Source: DAOTUL01 sp034437435
GTDB taxonomy: Bacteria > Chloroflexota > Anaerolineae > Aggregatilineales > Phototrophicaceae
Assembly: GCA_964417785.1 (NCBI GenBank)
Contig: CAYQJO010000058.1
Coordinates: forward strand, 1 to 20,349
Length of the DNA stretch: 20,349 nt
Reading direction: 5' to 3'
A program made the translations under genes and the position numbers. Of this stretch, positions 1 through 6,496 are shown in pieces (position 1 is the first letter of the stretch; every line of letters starts with the position of its first letter). The notes under the pieces are model-generated. The model worked only from the letters and a program-made list of their open reading frames with translations, ran no database searches and had not been told where the DNA came from.

Positions 1-236
1 ACTACCGTGCCATCGGGCAGCACCACATCCCATCCGTCGGCATAATCTTCCCAGCCGGTGTCGGGATGGCGCACCGTGACGTGGAATGTCCAGGTTCCGT
101 CACCATCTTCAACGGCACGCACAAATTCGACATCAGCGTTGGCGGCGCTGGTCTGACTGCCGCCGGCCATCATTTCCAGCACGCCACAGCCCGATAGAAC
201 TATCGTTGTCATGAGCAAGATTACATTACGTCTCAT
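1..236 (-). CDS. Small lipoprotein, 3' end cut by window edge
   Basis: The first 78 codons of a minus-strand gene are present and the rest lies beyond base 1. The N-terminus is MRRNVILLMTTIVLSGC: a short basic head, a hydrophobic core and a lipobox (LSGC, Cys at about residue 17), so the product is predicted to be a lipid-anchored envelope protein. The mature part that is visible contains acidic, Trp-rich text (FHVTVRHPDTGWEDYADGWDV). This resembles small bacterial lipoprotein-like proteins of unknown function, but I cannot name a family with certainty. The ATG at 236-234 is preceded by a GGAG ribosome site about 9 bases upstream. The gene starts 66 bases after the stop of the large stalk-SH3 protein on the same strand with no obvious terminator between, so co-transcription is possible. 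Function is unknown. Confidence 0.7.
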   Translation of the reverse strand, partial: MRRNVILLMTTIVLSGCGVLEMMAGGSQTSAANADVEFVRAVEDGDGTWTFHVTVRHPDTGWEDYADGWDVVLPDGTV

Positions 237-302
237 CGTGTTTATCTCCGTTTAGCAATTCGAATGGCGGTTGCAGATCATTTTGCAGTCACCAGTGGCT
301 GT

Positions 303-2705
303 CTACTGTCCGGGTGCCGGAGGGCAGCCATCGCCAACCGGCCCGACCAGATCAGACCGCACCCAGCCTTCGGTAAAGAGGCCCTGGACCTGCGCCCGAA
401 TCCGGTACCAGACCAGACCACCGACGACTTCCTGCTCTGTCACATTCATAAGCTGACCTTCTTCTACCCGTGCCATCAGGTTTGAGGCTGTGGTGGCTCG
501 CTGACGGATGTTGATGACCGGCTGTGTCACGATGACGGTACACAGGGAGTCCGGTGTCGGCGTAATTGACGGTGTGGATGTATACGTTGCCGTTGCCGTA
601 CTGGTCGGCGTTGCCGTCGGTGTGGAGGTGTGTGTCGGTGTTTTGGTGTGCGTCGGCGTCTCCGAGGGTGTGACGGTCAGCGAGGGTGTCACGGTCCAGG
701 TGGCGGTTGCCGTCGCTGTCGCTGTGGATGTTGGCGTAAACGTGGCTGTGACAGATGCTGTCGCCGTTGGTGTTGGCGTATTGCTGGGTGTGGAGGAGTT
801 GGTCGGCGTTGGCGTGATTGACGGTGTGAGAGTCTGTGTGGGAGTGTCGGTTGGCGGTGGGAACAACGCCGGTTCCCACTCGCTGCGGGTGAGCAAGGCG
901 GCGAACCCCAGCACAATGATGATAATGCCCGAAACCGAGGCAATATAAACGCGGTTGCGCTGCCGTCCGCGTCGGATTTGATTTTCCAGGCGTTGCAGTT
1001 CGGTTCGCCGTCCCAGAATACGGAACGGTTCTTCCTTCATGATGTCGATCCACGACATGGCCTCGGAAAGATCGCCTTCTTCCAGGGCGACCTCAGCCCG
1101 TTCTAGATGGCGCGAGAACAGGTCGTTGACGGTCACACGGTAGCGTTCGTCCTGTGCCTGTTCCTGCAAACCGGCGAGCATGGTACGCGCCTGCGCCAGT
1201 TCGGTATCGAAGTTCTGGGCGATGAGAGCGGCGGCGCGTTCGATGGTCTGGCGGGCACGCTGGTTGTCGCTGGATAGGGCGCGAGTTTCCAGCATCAACT
1301 CGGACATGCGGTTGTCACCAGGATCGAGTTCGACGCCCAGTTCCAGCAGTCGCAGCGCGTCGGCACTCAATGCCAGACGCTCCTCGACAGAGGTCGCGCT
1401 TTGCGCCCGATTTACGGCGGATTGTGCTTGATCGATTATATGTGTCTTGATGCCGTTGAGCCTGTTGTTGGCGTCGGCCTGTAGCTGGGCCAACCGCTGG
1501 CTGGCAGGCATCACCTGACGGACCCGCGTCAGAATCGACATAACATGTTGCAGCGCCGATGTCTGTTCACTCAACGAGCCGCTGAGCGTGCTGAGGGCCA
1601 CCGCCGCCTGATCGGTATCCTGCTGTAAGCGGCGGACCGTTTCGATCCGCTCCTCCGCCTGGGGATCGTTCGGGACGACCCGCAGCGCACCTTCGTACTT
1701 ACGCAGGGCTTCGGCCCAGTTGTCGGTTGTCATCAACTGGTCGCCCTCGCTCAGGAGTTCACGCGCCAGCGCCAGGTCTTGAATGTCGAGCATGGCCTGT
1801 TCGACATCTTTCCAACTCAGGATACCAGTGCGCTGCGCCAGTTCCAGTGCTTCCCGGTAAAGGCGTTCCGCTTCGTCATAATTGCCGGCCCGTACCAGTG
1901 AGTTGGCACGGTTATAGGACACACGGGCGTCAAATGGAATACGATGGTCGGGGACGACACCCCGTATGATGTTGTCCTCGGCTTTTTCGCGGTATTCCAG
2001 TGCGGTCGCGTTTCCAGGCTGTATCGACAGAATCCGGTTGGCAATATCCACCGACTGCTGGTATTCGCCGGCGTAGTAGCGCTCGGTCAGTTCGGACATC
2101 AGCGTATCCACTTCCGGCCCAGAATAGAACGGCCCCTGCCCCGGTATTTCCTGGGTGCTGCGCGTTACTGTGGGCTGCTCCTGGGTGCTGCGGGTGGGCA
2201 GGTCGTTCTCTGGCGGTGGATAGCCGGAGGAGGTCGGATACTGCGGTTCTGGCTCTGGTTGAGGTGCCGCCGTTTGATCGATCCCATACTGCGAGAAAAG
2301 ATCGTTCACCCGCTGGCGGGCATGTGGGGTGCGGCTGGCAGCATCTTGCAGCAGCGCCACCGTCTCGTCTTCATAGGGGTTAAGCGCCAGTGCCTCGCTC
2401 AGGATGTCGATGGCTTCATCAATATCATCGTCATCGCCAGCGATTTCGATGCGAATGCGAGCGCGTCGCAGCAGACCGCGCACGGTCGCCGCCGTTGGCG
2501 ATGTCGGGTTGTTCAATCGTGCCAGTTCGGCAAAGAGGGCCTGGGCCTGGGCCTCTAAAGTGGTATTTTTGGAGTCCGAAAGCAGTTCGCGTGCCAGGGG
2601 TTCCAGTTGGGAGACTTCCTGCGTGATGTCGTCTGTATCGGCGCGTTCGCTGAGTTGATTCAGCCGCTGCCGTAGATCGTTGAGTCGTTGCTGTAAATCG
2701 ACCAT
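303..2705 (-). CDS. TPR-like / single TM / Thr-Pro stalk / SH3 envelope protein
   Basis: Predicted 800-residue protein of unknown role with a clear modular layout. Residues about 1-585 are helical and Glu/Gln/Arg-rich with TPR-like repeats (for example YDEAERLYREALELA and WAEALRKYEGALRVVP). One transmembrane helix follows (about 586-605, VYIASVSGIIIIVLGFAALL). Then comes a Thr/Pro/Ser/Ala-rich low-complexity stalk (about 617-719) and a C-terminal bacterial SH3-like domain (about 722-789, with PVINIRQRATTASNLMARV and WYRIRA...GWVRSDLV). There is no signal peptide, so the likely topology is N-inside with the stalk and SH3 domain outside, suited to linking a cytoplasmic scaffold to the cell wall. 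I chose the ATG at 2705 (MVDLQQ) over one 57 bases upstream because AGAGG lies about 9 bases before it and coiled-coil text starts there. No clear promoter was found. The lipoprotein gene follows on the same strand. Confidence 0.85.
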   Translation of the reverse strand: MVDLQQRLNDLRQRLNQLSERADTDDITQEVSQLEPLARELLSDSKNTTLEAQAQALFAELARLNNPTSPTAATVRGLLRRARIRIEIAGDDDDIDEAIDILSEALALNPYEDETVALLQDAASRTPHARQRVNDLFSQYGIDQTAAPQPEPEPQYPTSSGYPPPENDLPTRSTQEQPTVTRSTQEIPGQGPFYSGPEVDTLMSELTERYYAGEYQQSVDIANRILSIQPGNATALEYREKAEDNIIRGVVPDHRIPFDARVSYNRANSLVRAGNYDEAERLYREALELAQRTGILSWKDVEQAMLDIQDLALARELLSEGDQLMTTDNWAEALRKYEGALRVVPNDPQAEERIETVRRLQQDTDQAAVALSTLSGSLSEQTSALQHVMSILTRVRQVMPASQRLAQLQADANNRLNGIKTHIIDQAQSAVNRAQSATSVEERLALSADALRLLELGVELDPGDNRMSELMLETRALSSDNQRARQTIERAAALIAQNFDTELAQARTMLAGLQEQAQDERYRVTVNDLFSRHLERAEVALEEGDLSEAMSWIDIMKEEPFRILGRRTELQRLENQIRRGRQRNRVYIASVSGIIIIVLGFAALLTRSEWEPALFPPPTDTPTQTLTPSITPTPTNSSTPSNTPTPTATASVTATFTPTSTATATATATWTVTPSLTVTPSETPTHTKTPTHTSTPTATPTSTATATYTSTPSITPTPDSLCTVIVTQPVINIRQRATTASNLMARVEEGQLMNVTEQEVVGGLVWYRIRAQVQGLFTEGWVRSDLVGPVGDGCPPAPGQ
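549..857 (-). repeat. Low-complexity Thr/Pro codon repeat (stalk of the SH3 protein)
   Basis: Degenerate tandem array of ACN and CCN codons within the stalk protein, seen on the plus strand as endless GTTG/GTCGG/GTGT units. It encodes alternating TPTPT, TATATAT and TPSxTPT motifs over about 100 residues. It gives long open frames on both strands (for example a Val-Gly repeat frame at 508-948 on the plus strand), which are artefacts of the repeat. Such stalks are often glycosylated surface spacers in bacteria; that is inference here. Confidence 0.85.
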
Positions 2706-2775
2706 CGCTTTGCCTCTGGTTAAACCATATGCAAAATTACCCCAAGTCAGGTAGCGGCACAAGTGTGCGTTCGTA

Positions 2776-2784
2776 TGTTAGAAT
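2776..2784 (+). promoter_or_regulatory. Extended -10 promoter of paralog A
   Basis: TG-T-TAGAAT: an extended -10 box about 34 bases before the start at 2818. No convincing -35 hexamer at the usual distance. Matches the same motif found before several other genes in the window. Confidence 0.45.
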
Positions 2785-2817
2785 AGAGACTTAAACTTAC
2801 CAGAGGTTTTTCGGCAA

Positions 2818-3129
2818 ATGATTGAACCTTCTCATCGCTTGCTCTTGATCTACGACGTTGATCCGACCCACTACGAAGAGTATTTCCGGTTTATGCGCAT
2901 TCGCTTTGTGCCGGCGATGCAAGAGATGGGGTTGCATATGATGTTCGCGTGGCAGGTTTACGGTCGGAATTACCCTGAGCGCCAGATTGAGTTTGTGTGT
3001 GACTCCAGCAGCACCCTCCAGACTGCCCTTGAAAGTGATAAGTTCAAATCTGTCGAGAGCCGCCTGCGCCGGTTCACGATGAATTATCGCCGTAAGGTGA
3101 TTCGCTTTGAGAACCGCTTCCAGTTTTAG
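2818..3129 (+). CDS. Small alpha-beta protein (paralog A), unknown function
   Basis: A 103-residue soluble protein with no signal peptide or membrane helix. Its pattern (LLLIYDVDP, YEEYFRFM, FVPAMQEMGL, FAWQVYG, NYRRKVIRF) fits a strand-helix-strand fold of the dimeric alpha-beta barrel / NIPSNAP type, though that assignment is inference. It is clearly homologous along its whole length to the 102-residue protein at 3823-4131: both carry YFxF, a central G-x5-AWxxVY block, L-x-S before the last helix, NYxxKV and a terminal FQ(F/L). The ATG is preceded by AGAGG about 11 bases upstream. An MBL-fold gene lies 47 bases downstream, with paralog B after it, suggesting a conserved three-gene unit. Function unknown; such folds include heme-degrading and antibiotic-synthesis monooxygenases but also ligand-binding proteins. 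Confidence 0.8.
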   Translation: MIEPSHRLLLIYDVDPTHYEEYFRFMRIRFVPAMQEMGLHMMFAWQVYGRNYPERQIEFVCDSSSTLQTALESDKFKSVESRLRRFTMNYRRKVIRFENRFQF

Positions 3130-3132
3130 CTA

Positions 3133-3141
3133 TGGTATAAT
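3133..3141 (+). promoter_or_regulatory. Extended -10 promoter of the MBL-fold gene
   Basis: TG-G-TATAAT begins 4 bases after the stop of paralog A and sits 36 bases before the TTG start at 3177. A perfect TATAAT with the TGn extension makes this one of the strongest promoter calls here. It implies that the MBL gene and paralog B can be expressed without paralog A. Confidence 0.6.
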
Positions 3142-3176
3142 TACGCTAAACGATTGGATACACAGGGAAGCGTCTT

Positions 3177-3812
3177 TTGGATATAACATGGTATGGGCAT
3201 AGTTGCTTTCGCATCACCGAGCGTGGGCAGATTTCTATTGTTACTGATCCCTTCTCCGAACAGATTGGGCTGGCGTTGCCCCGGCTCAAAGCGGATGTTG
3301 TCACGATCAGCCACGCTGCTGCTGGTCACGATAACGTCGAAAATGTGAAAGGACATTCCTATGTGCTTTCTGGGCCAGGAGAATACGAGATCGGCGGGGT
3401 GTTTATCTCTGGCGTGGCGCTGCCCCTGGTAAATGATGACGTTGTTCGCGAAAACGTAGCTTATGTGATCCAGTATGAGGCGCTCACGGTCGCTCATCTG
3501 GGTGATCTGGCACATGTGCCGGATCAATCGACCATTGAAGCGTTAGGTGAGGTCAATATTGCGCTGGTGCCAGTTGGTGGTGGGAATGCCCTGCGGGCCA
3601 GCATGGCCGCCGAGGTAATCGCGCTTTTGGAACCGAATTATATTGTCCCCATGCACTACGTGCTTCCAGGACTCAATCTGGACCTGGACCCGGTTGACAA
3701 ATTCTTGAAAGAGATGGGCGTGAGCAAGCTCCAGGAAGAGGAAACGCTGCGCGTTTCCAGCAGCAGCCTGCCGGAACAACCGCAGGTGGTTGTACTCCAA
3801 CCGCAAGTGTAA
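3177..3812 (+). CDS. UlaG-like metallo-beta-lactamase-fold protein, altered metal motif
   Basis: A 211-residue protein of the MBL-fold superfamily, nearest in style to the UlaG-like / UPF0173 branch. It opens with DITWYGHSCFRI and has TDPF (23-26), GPGEYEIGGVFISG (66-79), LGDLAH (108-113) and the late PMHY (158-161). The HxHxDH metal site that should follow strand 'VVTISH' reads H46-AAAG-H51, so the second His and the Asp are missing while the first and last His remain. Asp110 and His160 are also retained. It may bind one metal or none. The TTG at 3177 is chosen because AGGGAAG lies 6-12 bases upstream and the conserved N-terminal strand begins at once. The stop is 10 bases before paralog B, so the two are probably one transcript. 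Substrate unknown. Confidence 0.82.
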   Translation: MDITWYGHSCFRITERGQISIVTDPFSEQIGLALPRLKADVVTISHAAAGHDNVENVKGHSYVLSGPGEYEIGGVFISGVALPLVNDDVVRENVAYVIQYEALTVAHLGDLAHVPDQSTIEALGEVNIALVPVGGGNALRASMAAEVIALLEPNYIVPMHYVLPGLNLDLDPVDKFLKEMGVSKLQEEETLRVSSSSLPEQPQVVVLQPQV

Positions 3813-3822
3813 AGGATACGTC

Positions 3823-4131
3823 ATGAGCGTCAAGTTGTTGATGAATTGGGATATTAAGCCCGGACGCGACCAGGACTACTTTGAGTTCGTTGTGCGGGAG
3901 TGGCTGCCCGGTGTGAACAAACTGGGTATCCAGACCACCTGGGCCTGGTACACGGTGTACAGCCGTGAAGATACGCCGCAGTTTATGGCTGAGGCGATTG
4001 CCGAAGACCTTCCCACCATGCGATCCATTCTGAAAAGTGGTGATTGGGACACCCTGCATGATCGGCTTATGGAATACGTAAGCAACTATACGCACAAGGT
4101 TGTACATGTCACTGGCGATTTTCAATTGTGA
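3823..4131 (+). CDS. Small alpha-beta protein (paralog B), unknown function
   Basis: A 102-residue protein, paralogous to the one at 2818-3129 (shared YFxF, AWxxVY, NYxxKV, FQL end) but well diverged, so the duplication is old. It keeps a Trp-rich core (MNWDIKP, REWLPG, TWAWYTVY) that could line a hydrophobic pocket. No signal peptide or membrane segment. The start used is ATG 3823 (MSVKLL) because AAAGGA sits 7-12 bases upstream at 3811-3816; an in-frame ATG 33 bases further up lies inside the MBL gene and lacks a ribosome site. The gene follows the MBL-fold gene by 10 bases and is closed by a hairpin terminator at 4145-4172. The fold is inferred as dimeric alpha-beta barrel-like; the function is not known. 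Confidence 0.8.
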   Translation: MSVKLLMNWDIKPGRDQDYFEFVVREWLPGVNKLGIQTTWAWYTVYSREDTPQFMAEAIAEDLPTMRSILKSGDWDTLHDRLMEYVSNYTHKVVHVTGDFQL

Positions 4132-4144
4132 TGGAAATCAAGAG

Positions 4145-4172
4145 AACCGCTCACCACATGTGGGCGGTTTTT
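4145..4172 (+). terminator. Rho-independent terminator after paralog B
   Basis: AACCGCTCAC pairs with GTGGGCGGTT (ten pairs, one G-T wobble) around a 5-base loop CACAT, followed directly by a T run (TTTTT). It lies 14 bases after the stop at 4131 and ends the plus-strand MBL/paralog B unit just before the convergent FmdB-like gene. Confidence 0.85.
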
Positions 4173-4178
4173 GGTAGT

Positions 4179-4481
4179 TTATGCGCCATTAGACTTGACG
4201 ATGCTTTTGGGGGTCTCTGTCTTCTCGACAATGCTCTTGGGTTCGTCTGTCTTCTTGACGATGGATTTATCCTCGCTTGATGAACCGTTCAGGATTTTCT
4301 TGGATGCTTCGCGGCTGTCGTTGACATAGAAGCCGCTCCCTTTGAAGATAACGCCCGCGTTCTGGACGACCCGCACCACGCGCTGTCCGGTTGATGGATC
4401 GATGGTCAGTGGGTCCTCGCTGAAACGCTGGCGATAGCTAAAGGTCGAACCATCTTCGCGACGATAAACATATTCAGGCAT
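4179..4481 (-). CDS. FmdB-like protein lacking all zinc-ribbon cysteines
   Basis: A 100-residue protein. Residues 1-56 match the FmdB / CxxC_CxxC_SSSS small zinc-ribbon family in order: MPEYVYR, a central S-EDPLT-x-DP-TGQ-VVRV segment, and the family hallmark VIFKGSGFYVNDSR (44-57). Where the family has two CxxC pairs, this protein has RRED (7-10) and DPST (28-31), and no Cys occurs anywhere, so the zinc site is gone. The C-terminal tail (72-96) is a 10-residue repeat, KSIV-x-KT-x-x-P, two full copies plus a partial one. The ATG at 4481 is chosen because GGTGAGG lies about 9 bases before it; an upstream GTG at 4496 would overlap that ribosome site. A TATGAT box on the minus strand (4525-4520) is a weak promoter candidate. 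Role unknown; FmdB itself was named as a regulator of formamidase genes. Confidence 0.8.
   Translation of the reverse strand: MPEYVYRREDGSTFSYRQRFSEDPLTIDPSTGQRVVRVVQNAGVIFKGSGFYVNDSREASKKILNGSSSEDKSIVKKTDEPKSIVEKTETPKSIVKSNGA
4194..4268 (-). repeat. 30-bp tandem repeat encoding KSIVxKTxxP
   Basis: Two full and one partial copy of a 30-base unit at the 3' end of the FmdB-like gene. Copies differ at a few bases but keep frame and the KSIV core, so the repeat is under protein-level constraint or is recent. Confidence 0.8.
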
Positions 4482-4582
4482 TGCTCGAAACCTCACCGTG
4501 TCTGTGTTTTACCATCCCAATCATACTCCACATTCTGTTGGAATTTCGATAGCGGGTTTTAAATTCTGAGCGTATATTCAGG

Positions 4583-4588
4583 TATAGT
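4583..4588 (+). promoter_or_regulatory. -10 box of the SDR gene
   Basis: TATAGT, 56 bases before the ATG at 4645; it lacks the TG extension and a good -35. A transcript from here would have a leader of about 50 bases that holds AAAGGA (4609-4614) and a small GGGC/GCCC hairpin (4622-4636) before the ATG. Confidence 0.3.
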
Positions 4589-4644
4589 GGAAATAAATCA
4601 CTCTAACGAAAGGACTGCATTGGGCGGTAACAGCCCGATTAACT

Positions 4645-5646
4645 ATGAATTTGCTCATTATTGGTGGAACCAGAAATCTTGGTTATTTTCTCGTCCATCG
4701 CTTGCTCAAAGATGGACACCGGCTGACCGTTCTTAACCGGGGCTTATCAGGCGACAGTCTACCAGATACTGTTGCACGGCTGCGGGTGGATCGCACCAAT
4801 GTCCAGCAGATGCGTCGTGCACTCGACGGGCGTTCGTTCGATGCCGTCGTGGATATGGTGCTGTTCCAGGGGGCTGAGGCCGAGGCGATAACCGACATAC
4901 TTAGAGGAAAAATACAGCACTACATTTTTATCAGTAGCGGCCAGGTCTATCTGGTCCGCGATCAGGTCGAACGCCCCTTCACTGAAGCGGATTATGATGG
5001 GCCTCTGATTGAACAACCCGTCACCAACACTTATGACTACGAAGAATGGCTCTATGGGATGGGTAAGCGCGAGGCGGAAGATGCCCTTGCCACTCACCAT
5101 GCCGAGAACGGGTTCCCCTACACCTCATTCCGGCTGCCAATGGTCAACAGTGAGCGTGATAGTTTTGAGCGGCTGCTCGGCTATGTCCTGCGCATCCGTG
5201 ATGGCGGGCCGATTCTGATACCGGATGAGGACTGTCCCCGCGTCAGCACGGTGTATTCGGGCGATATTGTCGAAGCGATAGTGGGCGTCGTCACCGCCAA
5301 CAGCGGTATTGGACGGGCGTACAACCTCGCCCATGATGAGATGATTTACCTGGAAGACTTTCTTGCGCTCCTGGGTGAGGTCATCGGAATCGAGCCAGTG
5401 ATCCGGCGTGTGCCGCGTAATGTGCTGGATGCCAACGGCTTCCTGCCCGACTGCTCACCTTTCAGCGACCGCTGGATGTCTACTCTGGATAACCGTCTGA
5501 GCAAGGATGAACTCGGTATTCGCTATACGCCGCTGCGGACGAGCCTGGAAAACATCGTCGCATATTATGAAAAACACCCACCGCGACCACCCATCAGCTA
5601 CCGGCGGCGGCATGCAGAGAAGAATCTGGTTTATGGTGAGACCTGA
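4645..5646 (+). CDS. NAD(P)-dependent epimerase/dehydratase-like SDR
   Basis: A 333-residue extended or atypical short-chain dehydrogenase/reductase. It has the nucleotide-binding GGTRNLG (7-13) at the N-terminus, a VVDM strand near 68-71, SSGQVY (97-102) and the catalytic pair Y137-GMG-K141. The GGTR-x-LG form and the overall length are close to the CSP41-like / NAD-dependent epimerase branch, members of which act on nucleotide sugars or have become RNA-binding proteins. The substrate cannot be read from sequence. The ATG at 4645 has no ribosome site at normal distance: AAAGGA lies about 31 bases upstream, with a hairpin between. No better in-frame start was found, apart from a possible CTG at 4615. 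The stop overlaps the convergent membrane-protein gene by 16 bases. Confidence 0.85.
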   Translation: MNLLIIGGTRNLGYFLVHRLLKDGHRLTVLNRGLSGDSLPDTVARLRVDRTNVQQMRRALDGRSFDAVVDMVLFQGAEAEAITDILRGKIQHYIFISSGQVYLVRDQVERPFTEADYDGPLIEQPVTNTYDYEEWLYGMGKREAEDALATHHAENGFPYTSFRLPMVNSERDSFERLLGYVLRIRDGGPILIPDEDCPRVSTVYSGDIVEAIVGVVTANSGIGRAYNLAHDEMIYLEDFLALLGEVIGIEPVIRRVPRNVLDANGFLPDCSPFSDRWMSTLDNRLSKDELGIRYTPLRTSLENIVAYYEKHPPRPPISYRRRHAEKNLVYGET

Positions 5647-6446
5647 CCAAGTACCGCCAGAACCTGGGCCACACGCAATGTGAGCCAGATGACCAGCGCA
5701 AAGATCAACAATCCGGCGCAGCCGACCACCAGGTAGGTTGCGCCCTGGTTTATGCTGCGCACCACCAGCCAGTAATACACCGCAGCCAGGACGAAGCCGG
5801 CGATCCGTGTGGTGACGATCAGGGTACCGGTCACCGTCCGGTTGGCCGTTGAAAGTGATCCGGCGATCCCAAGCGCGGCAGTGAAGGCGGCGTCGAGTAC
5901 GGTGAAGGCGAACATGATGAAAGTTAACGGAAGCACATGAGTGATGGCACGCGGCAGGGTCTCACCGTGCAGCGTGTTGTAGCTGAAGACGAACGTCATA
6001 CCCACCAATCCCAGGCGCAGCAGTCCGATCATCATATGGTCGCCCAGCAAGGCGTCCACTGACCCGCGCCATTTGCCCCATACGAGTTGACGGGCGCTGA
6101 TGTTAGTTAGCAGCAGGACATCCCAGGTTCTGCCGACGCGCTCGCGGTTGATGCTGTTGGAGGCCAGCGCGACCGTGATGAGGATGACCACCAGATACAA
6201 TGCGATATTCATGGTAATCATCAAGGCCAGACTGATGTTGACGATCCCTGTGATAATCGATGGCGTGCTGGTCAGATTCAAGCTGTCGCGCTCGAATAGC
6301 GCCATAAGCCAGATGCCGATGGCACTCAGGAACGCCGGGACAAGCATGATCGTCGCCAGCACGATCCAGCCGAATCCCGACCGGCTGCTGCGGATAACAT
6401 AGCGTTGGTGGTTGAATTCGGCCTCGGCAATGATCTGGTGAGTCAT
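5631..6446 (-). CDS. ABC-2-type permease-like integral membrane protein
   Basis: A 271-residue polytopic membrane protein with about six hydrophobic segments (roughly 27-50, 65-95, 138-156, 170-195, 207-228, 236-260). Between the second and third is the cytoplasmic block SINRERVGRTWDVLLLTNIS, followed by ARQLVWGKW (to 126). This resembles the loop of ABC-2 exporter subunits, where an E/R pair and GT-x-E-x-LL-x-TP are typical. No ABC ATPase gene adjoins it, so if it is a transporter subunit its partner is elsewhere, or it has another role. ATG 6446 is preceded by GAGG about 8-11 bases upstream, and a minus-strand TATAAT lies at 6473-6468. Its 3' end overlaps the SDR gene. Confidence 0.7.
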   Translation of the reverse strand: MTHQIIAEAEFNHQRYVIRSSRSGFGWIVLATIMLVPAFLSAIGIWLMALFERDSLNLTSTPSIITGIVNISLALMITMNIALYLVVILITVALASNSINRERVGRTWDVLLLTNISARQLVWGKWRGSVDALLGDHMMIGLLRLGLVGMTFVFSYNTLHGETLPRAITHVLPLTFIMFAFTVLDAAFTAALGIAGSLSTANRTVTGTLIVTTRIAGFVLAAVYYWLVVRSINQGATYLVVGCAGLLIFALVIWLTLRVAQVLAVLGQVSP

Positions 6447-6467
6447 AGATCGTCCTCGTTTTTACCG

Positions 6468-6473
6468 ATTATA
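6468..6473 (-). promoter_or_regulatory. -10 promoter box of the ABC-2-like gene
   Basis: Perfect TATAAT on the minus strand, 21 bases before the ATG at 6446, so the leader would be about 15 bases with GAGG inside it. No TG extension and no clear -35. It separates this gene from the upstream isomerase-like gene on the same strand. Confidence 0.5.
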
Positions 6474-6496
6474 CCGGCGTATATACACTGTGAGGC

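Noticed and set aside
285..301. Weak hairpin between the stalk-protein stop and the lipoprotein start
   Set aside because: CAGTCAC/GTGGCTG pairs with a wobble but has a 2-base loop and no T run; not credible as a terminator.
549..857. Possible CRISPR or satellite array
   Set aside because: The repeat is irregular, made of ACN/CCN codons in frame, and has no spacer structure.
508..948. Plus-strand frame coding a Val-Gly-rich repeat protein
   Set aside because: It is the complement of the Thr/Pro stalk repeat; the other strand has domains on both sides of the repeat in one continuous frame.
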